Assembly (NCBI RefSeq): GCF_000009765.2
Contig: NC_003155.5
Coordinates: 7,626,001-7,690,000 of the forward strand
Direction of reading: 5' to 3'
From: Streptomyces avermitilis MA-4680 = NBRC 14893
GTDB lineage: Bacteria > Actinomycetota > Actinomycetes > Streptomycetales > Streptomycetaceae
Length of the DNA stretch: 64,000 nucleotides
Shown here: positions 57,083 through 64,000 of the stretch, piece after piece
Layout: the number at the start of each line of letters is the position of its first letter
Numbering within the stretch: position 1 is the stretch's first letter
Notes under the pieces: generated by a model
What the model was told of the DNA's origin: nothing
Database searches by the model: none
Seen by the model: the letters and a program-made list of their open reading frames with translations, nothing else
Made by a program: the position numbers and the translations under genes

Positions 57083-58329
57083 TGGAGTGCTCCTTCGGTA
57101 CGGGCCGGAGGCCGGGCGCCCCACAGCAGAAAAACGGGATTGGTCGCCGCGAGCCGGGTGACGTCCCCGGGCAGCGGGGCGAGCCGGGACGACTGCAACA
57201 GCACACCGTCGCAGCCGAACCCGGCCCCGGTGAGCGCCTCGCGCACGGCCGGCACCCGGTCGAGCGCGGCCATCGCCACGACGACCGTCCGCCGGGCGCG
57301 CCGCGCGCACGCGGTGACGAGGGCGGGCAGTTCGCGCCCGCCGCCGCCGATGAACACGGCGTCCGGGTCGGGGAGAGCGGTCAGCGCGTCCGGCGCGGCC
57401 CCGTGCACGACGTGGACGTCCACGCCGTGCGCCCGCGCGTTGGCGTGGATCCGCTCCACCCCGTCGAGCGTCTTCTCGACCGCCGTGACGGCGGCACCGA
57501 GGCGCGCGCACTCGACGGCCACCGACCCGGAGCCCGCGCCGACGTCCCAGACGAGGTCCCCGAGCCGCGGGCCGAGCCGGGCCAGCGCCAGGGCGCGCAC
57601 CTCGAACTTGGTGATCATCGAATCGCGGTGGGCGAAGTCGCCCTCTTCCAGGGCCCAGCGGGCGGGACCGGCCGGCGGGCCCGCGACCGTGCGCACGGGA
57701 GCGAGGGCCCGGGAGGCGTCCAGGCACAGCACCACGCTGACCGCCGTACCCCAGTCGCGGGCCGCGGCCTCGGCCGGCGTCACCCGCTCCACGCGTTCGT
57801 GCTCGGGGTCGCCGAGCGCGCTCGCCACCACGAGGACCCGCGCGCCGAACCCGTGGGCGAGCGCGGCCCCCAGCTCGGCGGGCCCGGCGCCGGGCCCGGT
57901 CAGCACCGCCACCTTGGGACGCGACCGGCAGACGTTCAGGGCGGTGCGCAGATCACGTCCGTGCGCGCTCACCACCACCGCGTCGTCCCAGGGCAGCCCG
58001 AGCCGCGCGAAGGCGGTCGCCACGGACGAGACACCCGGACGCACATCCAGCCGCTCGGCGCCGAACCGCTCGGCCAGTGCCCGTACGATCCCGAAGAACC
58101 CCGGGTCGCCGGAGGCCAGCACCACCACCCGCCGTTGCTTCTCCAGAGCCGCCTCGATCGCGTCGAGAGCGGGCGCCAGCGGCCCCAGGACGATCCGCTC
58201 GGCCCCGTCCGGCAGCGCGGCCGCCGCCAGATGCCGTCGGCCGCCCACCACGAGCCCCGCCCCGGCCAGGGCGCGCGCGGCGTCCGCGGACAGGGGCGCC
58301 CCCGTTCCCGTACCGACGACGGTGATCAC
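57079..58329 (-). CDS. cobL: Precorrin-6Y C5,15-methyltransferase (decarboxylating)
   Basis: Two-domain methyltransferase of 416 aa adding methyls at C5 and C15 and removing the C12 acetate carboxyl. N-terminal CbiE-like domain: VITVVGTGTGAPLSADAARAL, VVLASGDPGFFGIV, DVRPGVSSVATAFARLGLPWDDAVVVSAHGR. C-terminal CbiT-like domain (about 230-416): ALEEGDFAHRDSMITKFEVRALALARL, WDVGAGSGSVAVECARL (SAM-binding GxGxGS), DAVFIGGGG. The GTG start overlaps the cobM stop. Confidence 0.95.
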   Translation of the reverse strand: MITVVGTGTGAPLSADAARALAGAGLVVGGRRHLAAAALPDGAERIVLGPLAPALDAIEAALEKQRRVVVLASGDPGFFGIVRALAERFGAERLDVRPGVSSVATAFARLGLPWDDAVVVSAHGRDLRTALNVCRSRPKVAVLTGPGAGPAELGAALAHGFGARVLVVASALGDPEHERVERVTPAEAAARDWGTAVSVVLCLDASRALAPVRTVAGPPAGPARWALEEGDFAHRDSMITKFEVRALALARLGPRLGDLVWDVGAGSGSVAVECARLGAAVTAVEKTLDGVERIHANARAHGVDVHVVHGAAPDALTALPDPDAVFIGGGGRELPALVTACARRARRTVVVAMAALDRVPAVREALTGAGFGCDGVLLQSSRLAPLPGDVTRLAATNPVFLLWGARPPARTEGALQ

Positions 58330-59150
58330 GACGGACTTCCCTTGCGGGCCGCCCGCAGCTCCGCCCGCGCCTGCGGGTCGGCCTTGCGGAACCCGTGGAA
58401 GTGGCCCGGGTGGTAGAGGTGCGAGCGGGTGCCGTGCGCGCCGAGGGCCGGGCCGACCAGGAAGAGCGTGTGCTTCCAGAGCTTGTGCTCCTTGACCGTC
58501 TCCTCCAGCGTCTCGATCGTGCACGTCACGATCAGCTCCTCCGGCCAGGTCGCCTGGTACGCGACCACGACCGGCGTGGACGTCGGGTAGCCGCCCTCCA
58601 GCAGCTCCCGTACCAGCTGACCGCTGCGGGCGGCCGACAGGAACAGGGCCATCGTCGTACCGTGGCGGGCGAACTCGCGGACCTCCTCCCCGGGCGGCAT
58701 CGGCGTCTTGCCGCCGCCGAGCCGGGTGAGGATCACGGACTGCGCGACCTCGGGGATGGTCAGCTCGCGCCCGGCGAGCGCCGCGACCGCGGAGAAGGAG
58801 GAGACGCCGGGCACGATCTCGGTCTCGATGCCGATCTCCGCACACCGGTCGGCCTGTTCCTGCGTACCGCCCCACAGGGCCGGGTCGCCGGAGTGGATGC
58901 GGGCCACCTTCAGGCCCTCCGCGTGCGCCCGCCGGTACACGGCGACGACGTCCTCCAGGGACATCGTCGCGGAATCCAGGATGTCCGCGCCCGCGCGCGC
59001 GTGGTCGAGCACCTCGGCCTGGACCAGGCTGGCCGCCCAGATCACGACGTCGGCCTCGGCGATGGCGCGCGCGGCACGGAACGTCAGCAGGTCGGCGGCG
59101 CCGGGGCCGGCCCCGACGAAGGTCACCTTGCCGGTGGGGGCATCGGCCAT
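58326..59150 (-). CDS. cobM: Precorrin-4 C11-methyltransferase
   Basis: SAM-dependent methyltransferase of 274 aa. VTFVGAGPGAADLLTFRAARAI, VARIHSGDPALWGGTQEQ, VPGVSSFSAVAALAGRELTIPEVAQSVILTR and ALFLSAARS are CobM blocks. The ATG opening MADAPTGK is used. It is the first minus-strand gene left of the plus-strand ZIP gene, so it needs its own promoter in the 104 bases to 59254; the sequence there includes CTACAAAAAACTCGG, AT-rich for this genome. That gap is too short for a full cobalamin riboswitch, and none was seen. Confidence 0.95.
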   Translation of the reverse strand: MADAPTGKVTFVGAGPGAADLLTFRAARAIAEADVVIWAASLVQAEVLDHARAGADILDSATMSLEDVVAVYRRAHAEGLKVARIHSGDPALWGGTQEQADRCAEIGIETEIVPGVSSFSAVAALAGRELTIPEVAQSVILTRLGGGKTPMPPGEEVREFARHGTTMALFLSAARSGQLVRELLEGGYPTSTPVVVAYQATWPEELIVTCTIETLEETVKEHKLWKHTLFLVGPALGAHGTRSHLYHPGHFHGFRKADPQARAELRAARKGSPS

Positions 59151-59254
59151 GGGAATCGGTCCTCTCCTACAAAAAACTCGGGTCGTGCGAAAAGTCAGTG
59201 CGTACGTGGCCGTCGGGCATGCGCGAACGGGGGTCGATCGGATAGCAAGGGCGT

Positions 59255-59983
59255 ATGGCGGTCTTCGTCGCGCTCGGCGCGTTCCTGATGACGCTGGCCG
59301 GCGGCTGGACGGCACAGCGGGTGACCGACCGTCGCCACCTGGTGCTGGGCCTGGCCGGCGGGCTGATGCTCGGCGTGGTCGGTATGGACCTGCTGCCGGA
59401 GGCGCTCGACGCGGCGGGCGGCAAGGTGTTCGGCGTACCGGCCGCACTGCTGCTGTTCGTGGCCGGCTTCCTGCTGGCCCACCTGGTGGAACGCCTGCTG
59501 GCGCACCGGCAGGCCGCCCACGGCGGCGCGGAGAGCAACGGCCGGGCGCCCGAGGTGGGCCTGACGGCCGCCGCCGCGATGGTCGGACACAGCGCCATGG
59601 ACGGCGTCGCGATCGGCGCCGCCTTCCAGGTGGGCGGCGGCATGGGCCTGGCGGTGGCCGTCGCGGTCATCGCGCACGACTTCGCGGACGGCTTCAACAC
59701 GTACACGCTCACGGCCCTGTACGGCAACGCGCGCCGCAAGGCGGTCATCATGCTCGTCGCGGACGCGGTGGCCCCCGTGCTGGGCGCGGCGTCCACCCTG
59801 GCGTTCACCATCCCGGAGCGCCTGCTCGGCGGCTACCTCGCCCTCTTCGGCGGCGCGCTGCTCTATCTCGCCGCCGCCGAGATCCTCCCGGAGGCACACC
59901 ACGAGCACCCCGCCCGCTCCACCCTGCTGTGCACCGTGGCGGGCGTGGGCTTCATCTGGCTGGTGGTGGGCCTCGCGGGCTGA
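59255..59983 (+). CDS. ZIP-family metal transporter inside the cobalamin cluster
   Basis: Membrane protein of 242 aa with about eight helices. ZIP signature residues are in MVGHSAMDGVAIGAAFQVG (TM4: His, Asp) and IAHDFADGFNT (TM5: His, Asp); normal ZIP proteins have HN/HE(x)xxxG here, so Asp replaces the usual Asn/Glu. LPEALD and EILPEAHHEH are the other metal sites. A short cytoplasmic loop AHRQAAHGGAES holds His. It is the only plus-strand gene within the cob operon, divergent from cobM and convergent with cobI. Import of cobalt for CobN/CbiX is an attractive inference; zinc or another divalent metal is equally possible. Confidence 0.85.
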   Translation: MAVFVALGAFLMTLAGGWTAQRVTDRRHLVLGLAGGLMLGVVGMDLLPEALDAAGGKVFGVPAALLLFVAGFLLAHLVERLLAHRQAAHGGAESNGRAPEVGLTAAAAMVGHSAMDGVAIGAAFQVGGGMGLAVAVAVIAHDFADGFNTYTLTALYGNARRKAVIMLVADAVAPVLGAASTLAFTIPERLLGGYLALFGGALLYLAAAEILPEAHHEHPARSTLLCTVAGVGFIWLVVGLAG

Positions 59984-60006
59984 TCTCCCGCCGTCTCTTC
60001 CGTCGG

Positions 60007-60756
60007 TCACAGCTTCCCGCCGCGTCCGCCCTCGCGCCGCGCGGGGGCGATCAGCGTGGAGAGGTAGGGCAGCGGCCCGCCGTCGAGGTCCGCGGCGGGC
60101 CGGATGGACTCCTCCGCCAGCCCCAGCGCCGAGCCCCACACGGCGTCGTCGATCCGGCCGGTCTCGCGCAGCGCCTCGGCCACCTCGTGCGCCTGCCGCC
60201 CGAACTTGTACGCGACGACCGTGCCGGGCCCGTTCAGCGCCTCCTTGAGCACGGCCGCCCCGGCGGTCACCGGGACGAGGGTCAGGGGTTCGGTCCCCTC
60301 GGTGAGGACGGCCCCCGACCGGGCGGCGAGGTCCTGCATGGCGGTGATGCCGGGCACGGTCTCGACGACGGTCCCCGGGACCAGGTCCTGGATCGTGTGC
60401 GCGAGATAGGTGAAGGTCGAGTACACGTTGGGGTCGCCGATCGTGGCGAAGGCGACGGTGCCGTGCGCCGTGAGCAGCTCGGCCACCCGCCCGCCCGCGG
60501 CGTCCCAGGCGGCCTCGCGCCGGCCGCGGTCGGCACGCTCGTTGAGCGCGAACACGACCCGCAGGACCTTCTCCTCGGGCACGTAGTGCAGGACGGTCGC
60601 CTCGGCGCGCCCCCGCTCGCCGCCGTCCGTCCCGTCCGGTGCGGCCATCACCGGTACGACCACGACGTCGGCGGCCCGCAGAGCGTTGACGCCCTTGACG
60701 GTCACCAGCTCGGGGTCGCCGGGTCCGACCCCGACTCCGATCAGCTTGCTGCTCAT
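60007..60756 (-). CDS. cobI: Precorrin-2 C20-methyltransferase
   Basis: SAM-dependent methyltransferase of 249 aa making precorrin-3A. LIGVGVGPGDPELVTVKGVNALRAADVVVVPV, FATIGDPNVYSTFTYLAHTI, VPGITAMQDLAARSG and YKFGRQAHEVAEAL are typical of CobI. ATG overlaps the cobB stop by 4 bases. It ends 24 bases from the stop of the convergent ZIP gene. Confidence 0.95.
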   Translation of the reverse strand: MSSKLIGVGVGPGDPELVTVKGVNALRAADVVVVPVMAAPDGTDGGERGRAEATVLHYVPEEKVLRVVFALNERADRGRREAAWDAAGGRVAELLTAHGTVAFATIGDPNVYSTFTYLAHTIQDLVPGTVVETVPGITAMQDLAARSGAVLTEGTEPLTLVPVTAGAAVLKEALNGPGTVVAYKFGRQAHEVAEALRETGRIDDAVWGSALGLAEESIRPAADLDGGPLPYLSTLIAPARREGGRGGKL

Positions 60757-62111
60757 GACGTCCGGCACCTCTCGACGAACCTGTGGGCGACACCGGGCGC
60801 GGCGGCCCAGTGCGTGTGCAGATAACTCGCGTGCACACCGTGTTGTACGAAACCTTCGACCCGCCGAACCGGGGCGCGTACCCCCCAGGCGGGAGCCGCC
60901 CCCGCGCCCGGCTCGACGACGGTCCGGTGGAACTCGTGGCCGCGCATCCGGGTCCCGGCCGCGGCGAGCACGCTGTCGCCGACGGCGACGGCGTCGCGGT
61001 AGCCGAGCGTGAGCCTGCCGGACATCCGCGCCTCGGCGTCGAGCACACCGCACATGGGCTGCCCGTCGAGTTCACGGCAGAGATACAGCAGCCCGGCGCA
61101 CTCCGCGGCGACGGGCGCGCCCGCGAGCGCCAGCTCCGCGACGGCCTTCCGCAGCGGCTCGTTGGCGGACAGCTCCGGCGCGTACACCTCGGGGAAGCCG
61201 CCCCCGATCACCAACCCGGCACTCCCGTCGGGCAGTCGCTCGTCGCGGAGGGGGTCGAAGGTGACGACCTCGGCCCCGGCGGCGGCCAGCAGCTCGGCGT
61301 GTTCGGCGTAGGAGAAGGTGAAGGCGGGGCCGCCGGCGACGGCGACGACCGGACGTTCCGTCGGACGTTCCGTCGCGGAGAGCACCGGTGGCTCCCACGG
61401 GTCATCCGACAGTGCACCCGCACCGCGCGCCAGCGCGAACAGCGCGTCGAGGTCGCAGCCCTCGCGCACCTGCGCGGCCATCGCGGCCACCGCCGCCACG
61501 GCCGCCGCCAGCCGCTCGGCGACCGGCACCAGCCCGAGATGCCGCGACGGCGTGTCCACCTGCTCGGCCCGCCGCAGCACCCCGAGAACCGGTACTCCCG
61601 CCGAGTCCAGCGCCTCCCGCAACAGCTCCTCGTGCCGATCCGAAGCGACCTTGTTCAGGATCACGCCCCCGACCCGCACCCGCGGATCCCAGGAGGCGAA
61701 CCCGTGCACCAGCGCCGCCACCGACCGCGACTGCGACGACGCGTCGACGACCAGCACCACCGGCGCCCGCAGCAGCTTCGCCACGTGGGCGGTGGAGGCC
61801 AGCTCGCCCTCCCCGGCGGCCCCGTCGAACATCCCCATCACACCCTCGACGACGGCGAGATCGCAGCCCCGCGCCCCGTGCGCGAACAGCGGCGCGATCA
61901 GCTCCGCCCCGCACAGATACGCGTCGAGGTTCCGTCCCACCCGCCCGGTGGCGAGCGCGTGATACCCGGGGTCGATGTAGTCGGGCCCCACCTTGTGCGG
62001 GGACACGGCGAGCCCCCGCGCGGTGAACGCGGCCATCAACCCCGTGGCAACGGTGGTCTTGCCGCTGCCCGAGGAGGGCGCGGCAATGACCAGCCGAGGG
62101 ACGGACGACAT
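60753..62111 (-). CDS. cobB: Cobyrinate/hydrogenobyrinate a,c-diamide synthase
   Basis: ATP-dependent glutamine amidotransferase of 452 aa amidating the a and c side chains. P-loop APSSGSGKTT (about residues 8-17), HKVGPDYIDPGYH, VVEGVMGMFDG and GVILNKVAS define the synthetase part; the glutaminase part has VIGGGFPEVYAPELS and the nucleophile Cys in AAECAGLLYL, with a later HASYLHTHW. ATG overlaps the cobO stop by one base (TGATG); a GTG one codon upstream is possible. Confidence 0.95.
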   Translation of the reverse strand: MSSVPRLVIAAPSSGSGKTTVATGLMAAFTARGLAVSPHKVGPDYIDPGYHALATGRVGRNLDAYLCGAELIAPLFAHGARGCDLAVVEGVMGMFDGAAGEGELASTAHVAKLLRAPVVLVVDASSQSRSVAALVHGFASWDPRVRVGGVILNKVASDRHEELLREALDSAGVPVLGVLRRAEQVDTPSRHLGLVPVAERLAAAVAAVAAMAAQVREGCDLDALFALARGAGALSDDPWEPPVLSATERPTERPVVAVAGGPAFTFSYAEHAELLAAAGAEVVTFDPLRDERLPDGSAGLVIGGGFPEVYAPELSANEPLRKAVAELALAGAPVAAECAGLLYLCRELDGQPMCGVLDAEARMSGRLTLGYRDAVAVGDSVLAAAGTRMRGHEFHRTVVEPGAGAAPAWGVRAPVRRVEGFVQHGVHASYLHTHWAAAPGVAHRFVERCRTS

Positions 62112-62710
62112 CACCACTCGATGCCCCTCTGCCCCTTCTGACCGGCGTCCATCGGGTGCTTCACCTTGGACATGTCGGTCACGAGGTCGGCGAGGCCGAC
62201 GAGCTTCTCGGGCGCGTTGCGGCCGGTGATGACGACGTGCTGGGTACCGGGCCGCTCCCGCAGCACGGAGACCACCTCGTCGGTGTCGACCCACCCCCAG
62301 TGCATCGGGTAGGCGAACTCGTCGAGCACGTACAGCTTGTACGTCTCGGCCGCCAGGTCCCGCTTGACCTGCTCCCAGCCCTCGCGGGCCTTCTCCTCGT
62401 TGTCCATCTGGGCATCCCGCTGGACCCAGGACCAGCCCTCGCCCATCTTGTGCCAGTCGACGGACCCGCCCTCACCGCTGGCGCCGAGCACCCGCAGCGC
62501 GTTCTCCTCGCCGACCTTCCACTTCGCCGACTTCACGAACTGGAACACGCCGATCGGCCAGCCCTGATTCCAGGCGCGCAGCGCCAGCCCGAAGGCGGCG
62601 GTCGACTTGCCCTTCCCGATGCCCGTGTGCACGATCACGAGCGGCCGGTTGCGGCGCTGGCGGGTGGTCAGTCCATCGTCCGGTACGACACTCGGCTGCC
62701 CCTGCGGCAT
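62111..62710 (-). CDS. cobO: Corrinoid adenosyltransferase
   Basis: ATP:cob(I)alamin adenosyltransferase of 199 aa that adds the upper adenosyl ligand. The variant P-loop VHTGIGKGKSTAAFGLALRAWNQGW (about residues 27-51), FVKSAKWKVGEENAL, VLDEFAYPMHWGW and VITGRNAPEKLVGLADLVTDM are CobA/CobO signatures. ATG overlaps the upstream stop (TAATG). Confidence 0.97.
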   Translation of the reverse strand: MPQGQPSVVPDDGLTTRQRRNRPLVIVHTGIGKGKSTAAFGLALRAWNQGWPIGVFQFVKSAKWKVGEENALRVLGASGEGGSVDWHKMGEGWSWVQRDAQMDNEEKAREGWEQVKRDLAAETYKLYVLDEFAYPMHWGWVDTDEVVSVLRERPGTQHVVITGRNAPEKLVGLADLVTDMSKVKHPMDAGQKGQRGIEW

Positions 62711-64000
62711 TACGCGGCCCTCCTGTTGCTTGACTGAACGTCTCGTACGAGCCCGGCGATCGAGTCGGCCCGCAACTCGTCCAGCGTGACGGGCGTCCCG
62801 CCCAGCTCCCCGGCGAGCTGCCCGGCCAGCCCGAGCCGCACCGGCCCCGACTCGCAGTCGACGACCACGGACGCGACCCCGTCGGCCGCGAACAGCCGCG
62901 CCGCCCGGCCCGCGAGCGCCACCGGCTCGGGGCCGCCCGTCGCCCGCCCGTCCGTCACCACGACGACCAGCGGCCGGCGTGCCGCATCCCGCAGCCGCTC
63001 CACCCGCAGCACGTCGTGCGCCTTGAGCAACCCCGTGGCCAGCGGCGTCCGCCCGCCCGTGGGCAGCGACTCCAGCCGCACCGCGGCCGCGTCCACCGAA
63101 GAGGTGGGCGGCAGCGCCACCTCGGCCGCGGACCCGCGGAAGGTCACCAGCCCCACCTTGTCCCGCCGCTGATACGCGTCGAGCAGCAGCGACAGCACCG
63201 CGCCCTTGACGGCGCTCATCCGCTGCCGGGCCGCCATCGACCCGGAGGCGTCGACCACGAAGAGCACGAGGTTGCCCTCACGCCCCTCACGGGTGGCCTG
63301 CCGCAGATCGTCCCGCCGTACGACGAGCCCACGCCCCGACCGGCCGCGCGCCCGCTGATGGGGTGCCGCGGCCTGCACGGTCGCCGCCAGGTGCAGCTTG
63401 GTGAGCGTCCCCCGGGGCCGCCGGGCCCCGGTCGTGCGCCCGTGCTCGGTCCGCGCGCGCGAACGCCGGCCCGCCGCGCCCTCGCCGAGACCGGGCACGC
63501 TCAGCACCTTCGTACGGAACGGCTCACCGGCCCGCACGGCCTGCTGCTCACCGGCACCGGACGCCCCCGGCTGCCCCGACTCACCGGCCTGAGGCCGCGC
63601 GGCCTCGTCACCACCCGGTTCCGAGCTGTCGGCCCCGTCCTGAGGCCCTTCCTGAGATCCGTCCTGAGGGCCGTCCTGAGGTCCGCCCTCGGGGCCGTTC
63701 TCCGGTGGCTGCCCGCCACCGCCCGGCCCGTCCGGATCCGGATCGTCGTCGCCTTCGTCCTCGTTTTGGCCGCCGAACTCCTCCAGCGTCTCGTCGAGCT
63801 TGTTCTCGTCGAGCCCCGGCGCGTCGAACGGATTCCGGCGCCGCCGGTGCGGCAGCGCGAGCAGCGCCGCCTGCCGTACGTCCTCGGCGAGCACATCGGA
63901 GCGCCCGTCCCACGCGGCCAGCGCGGTCGCCGTCCGCGCCATCACGATGTCGGCCCGCATCCCGTCGACCTCGAAGGCCGCGCAGGTCGCCGCGATCTGC
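62710..64000 (-). CDS. Magnesium/cobalt chelatase D-type subunit (partial)
   Basis: C-terminal 430 or so residues of a chelatase ATPase-partner protein; the frame is open through the right edge (reading QIAATCAAFEVDGMRADIVMARTATALAAWDGR before the first internal Met), so the AAA+ part lies outside. A helical segment is followed by an acidic/Pro/Gly-rich linker with GPQDG/GSQEG repeats (about 75-130 of the visible part), then a von Willebrand A domain with the MIDAS motif LFVVDASGSMAARQR and a later TDGRATGG. This is the ChlD/BchD arrangement found with cobN in actinomycete cobalamin clusters, where the pair drives cobalt insertion. Stop overlaps the cobO start (TAATG). Confidence 0.88.
   Translation of the reverse strand, partial: QIAATCAAFEVDGMRADIVMARTATALAAWDGRSDVLAEDVRQAALLALPHRRRRNPFDAPGLDENKLDETLEEFGGQNEDEGDDDPDPDGPGGGGQPPENGPEGGPQDGPQDGSQEGPQDGADSSEPGGDEAARPQAGESGQPGASGAGEQQAVRAGEPFRTKVLSVPGLGEGAAGRRSRARTEHGRTTGARRPRGTLTKLHLAATVQAAAPHQRARGRSGRGLVVRRDDLRQATREGREGNLVLFVVDASGSMAARQRMSAVKGAVLSLLLDAYQRRDKVGLVTFRGSAAEVALPPTSSVDAAAVRLESLPTGGRTPLATGLLKAHDVLRVERLRDAARRPLVVVVTDGRATGGPEPVALAGRAARLFAADGVASVVVDCESGPVRLGLAGQLAGELGGTPVTLDELRADSIAGLVRDVQSSNRRAA

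Noticed and set aside
59151..59254. Cobalamin riboswitch before cobM
   Set aside because: The gap is only about 100 bases, far shorter than the element, and I could not find its conserved core; a riboswitch may exist upstream of the operon outside the window.

Overview
The window comes from a Streptomyces-type actinomycete chromosome. The DNA is very GC-rich with strong G/C bias at third codon positions, there are many GTG starts and 4-base ATGA/GTGA gene overlaps, and the gene content is typical of the genus: CUT1 sugar transporters without their own ATPase, SigE-type sigma factor, ectABCD, aerobic cobalamin genes and secreted pectinases. I see no rRNA, tRNA, phage, insertion sequence or CRISPR array.

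Region 1 (1-8157) holds a partial sugar ABC transporter with a DeoR-type regulator, then a divergent pair: uronate dehydrogenase (minus) and 5-dehydro-4-deoxyglucarate dehydratase (plus). The dehydratase is coupled to an unrecognised 410-aa protein. An MFS exporter and a TIGR03086-type protein follow. Region 2 (8272-19320) holds an MBL-fold hydrolase and then a long plus-strand operon: GntR regulator, DHDPS-family lyase, IlvD/Edd dehydratase, two permeases, Gfo/Idh/MocA oxidoreductase, DUF6807-like protein, a GH43 protein with an apparent internal deletion, and the solute-binding protein last. Region 3 (19389-31326) is a secreted pectin-degradation island: CE12 esterase, PL1 lyase, two tandem CE8 pectinesterases, two PL9-like lyases, a two-domain GH43 enzyme and a PL3 lyase, with an acid phosphatase and a small membrane protein in between.

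Region 4 (31426-43805) is mixed: a sigma factor with a membrane partner, a purine permease, a penicillin-binding protein, then an IclR regulator divergent from 2-oxoglutarate-semialdehyde dehydrogenase, a DUF1349 protein, an MFS exporter with a divergent AraC-type regulator, a DsbA-like protein and a class V aminotransferase. Region 5 (43841-52697) has a truncated sigma factor remnant, ectABCD (5-hydroxyectoine synthesis), another class V aminotransferase, a polar amino-acid ABC transporter and an amidohydrolase. Region 6 (52742-64000) is a minus-strand cobalamin operon (chelatase D-like, cobO, cobB, cobI, cobM, cobL, cbiG-cobJ, cobH, cbiX, cobC-like), interrupted by a plus-strand ZIP metal transporter.

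The main theme is plant cell-wall use. Secreted esterases and lyases open pectin, ABC systems import the products, and oxidative routes (uronate to 5-keto-4-deoxyglucarate; probably an aldonate to a 2-keto-3-deoxy acid) converge on 2-oxoglutarate semialdehyde and then 2-oxoglutarate. The step between uronate dehydrogenase and the dehydratase is not encoded by any recognisable enzyme here. Short palindromic repeats are inserted in frame in two of these genes, and AAGCGCTT-core palindromes lie before transporter genes.
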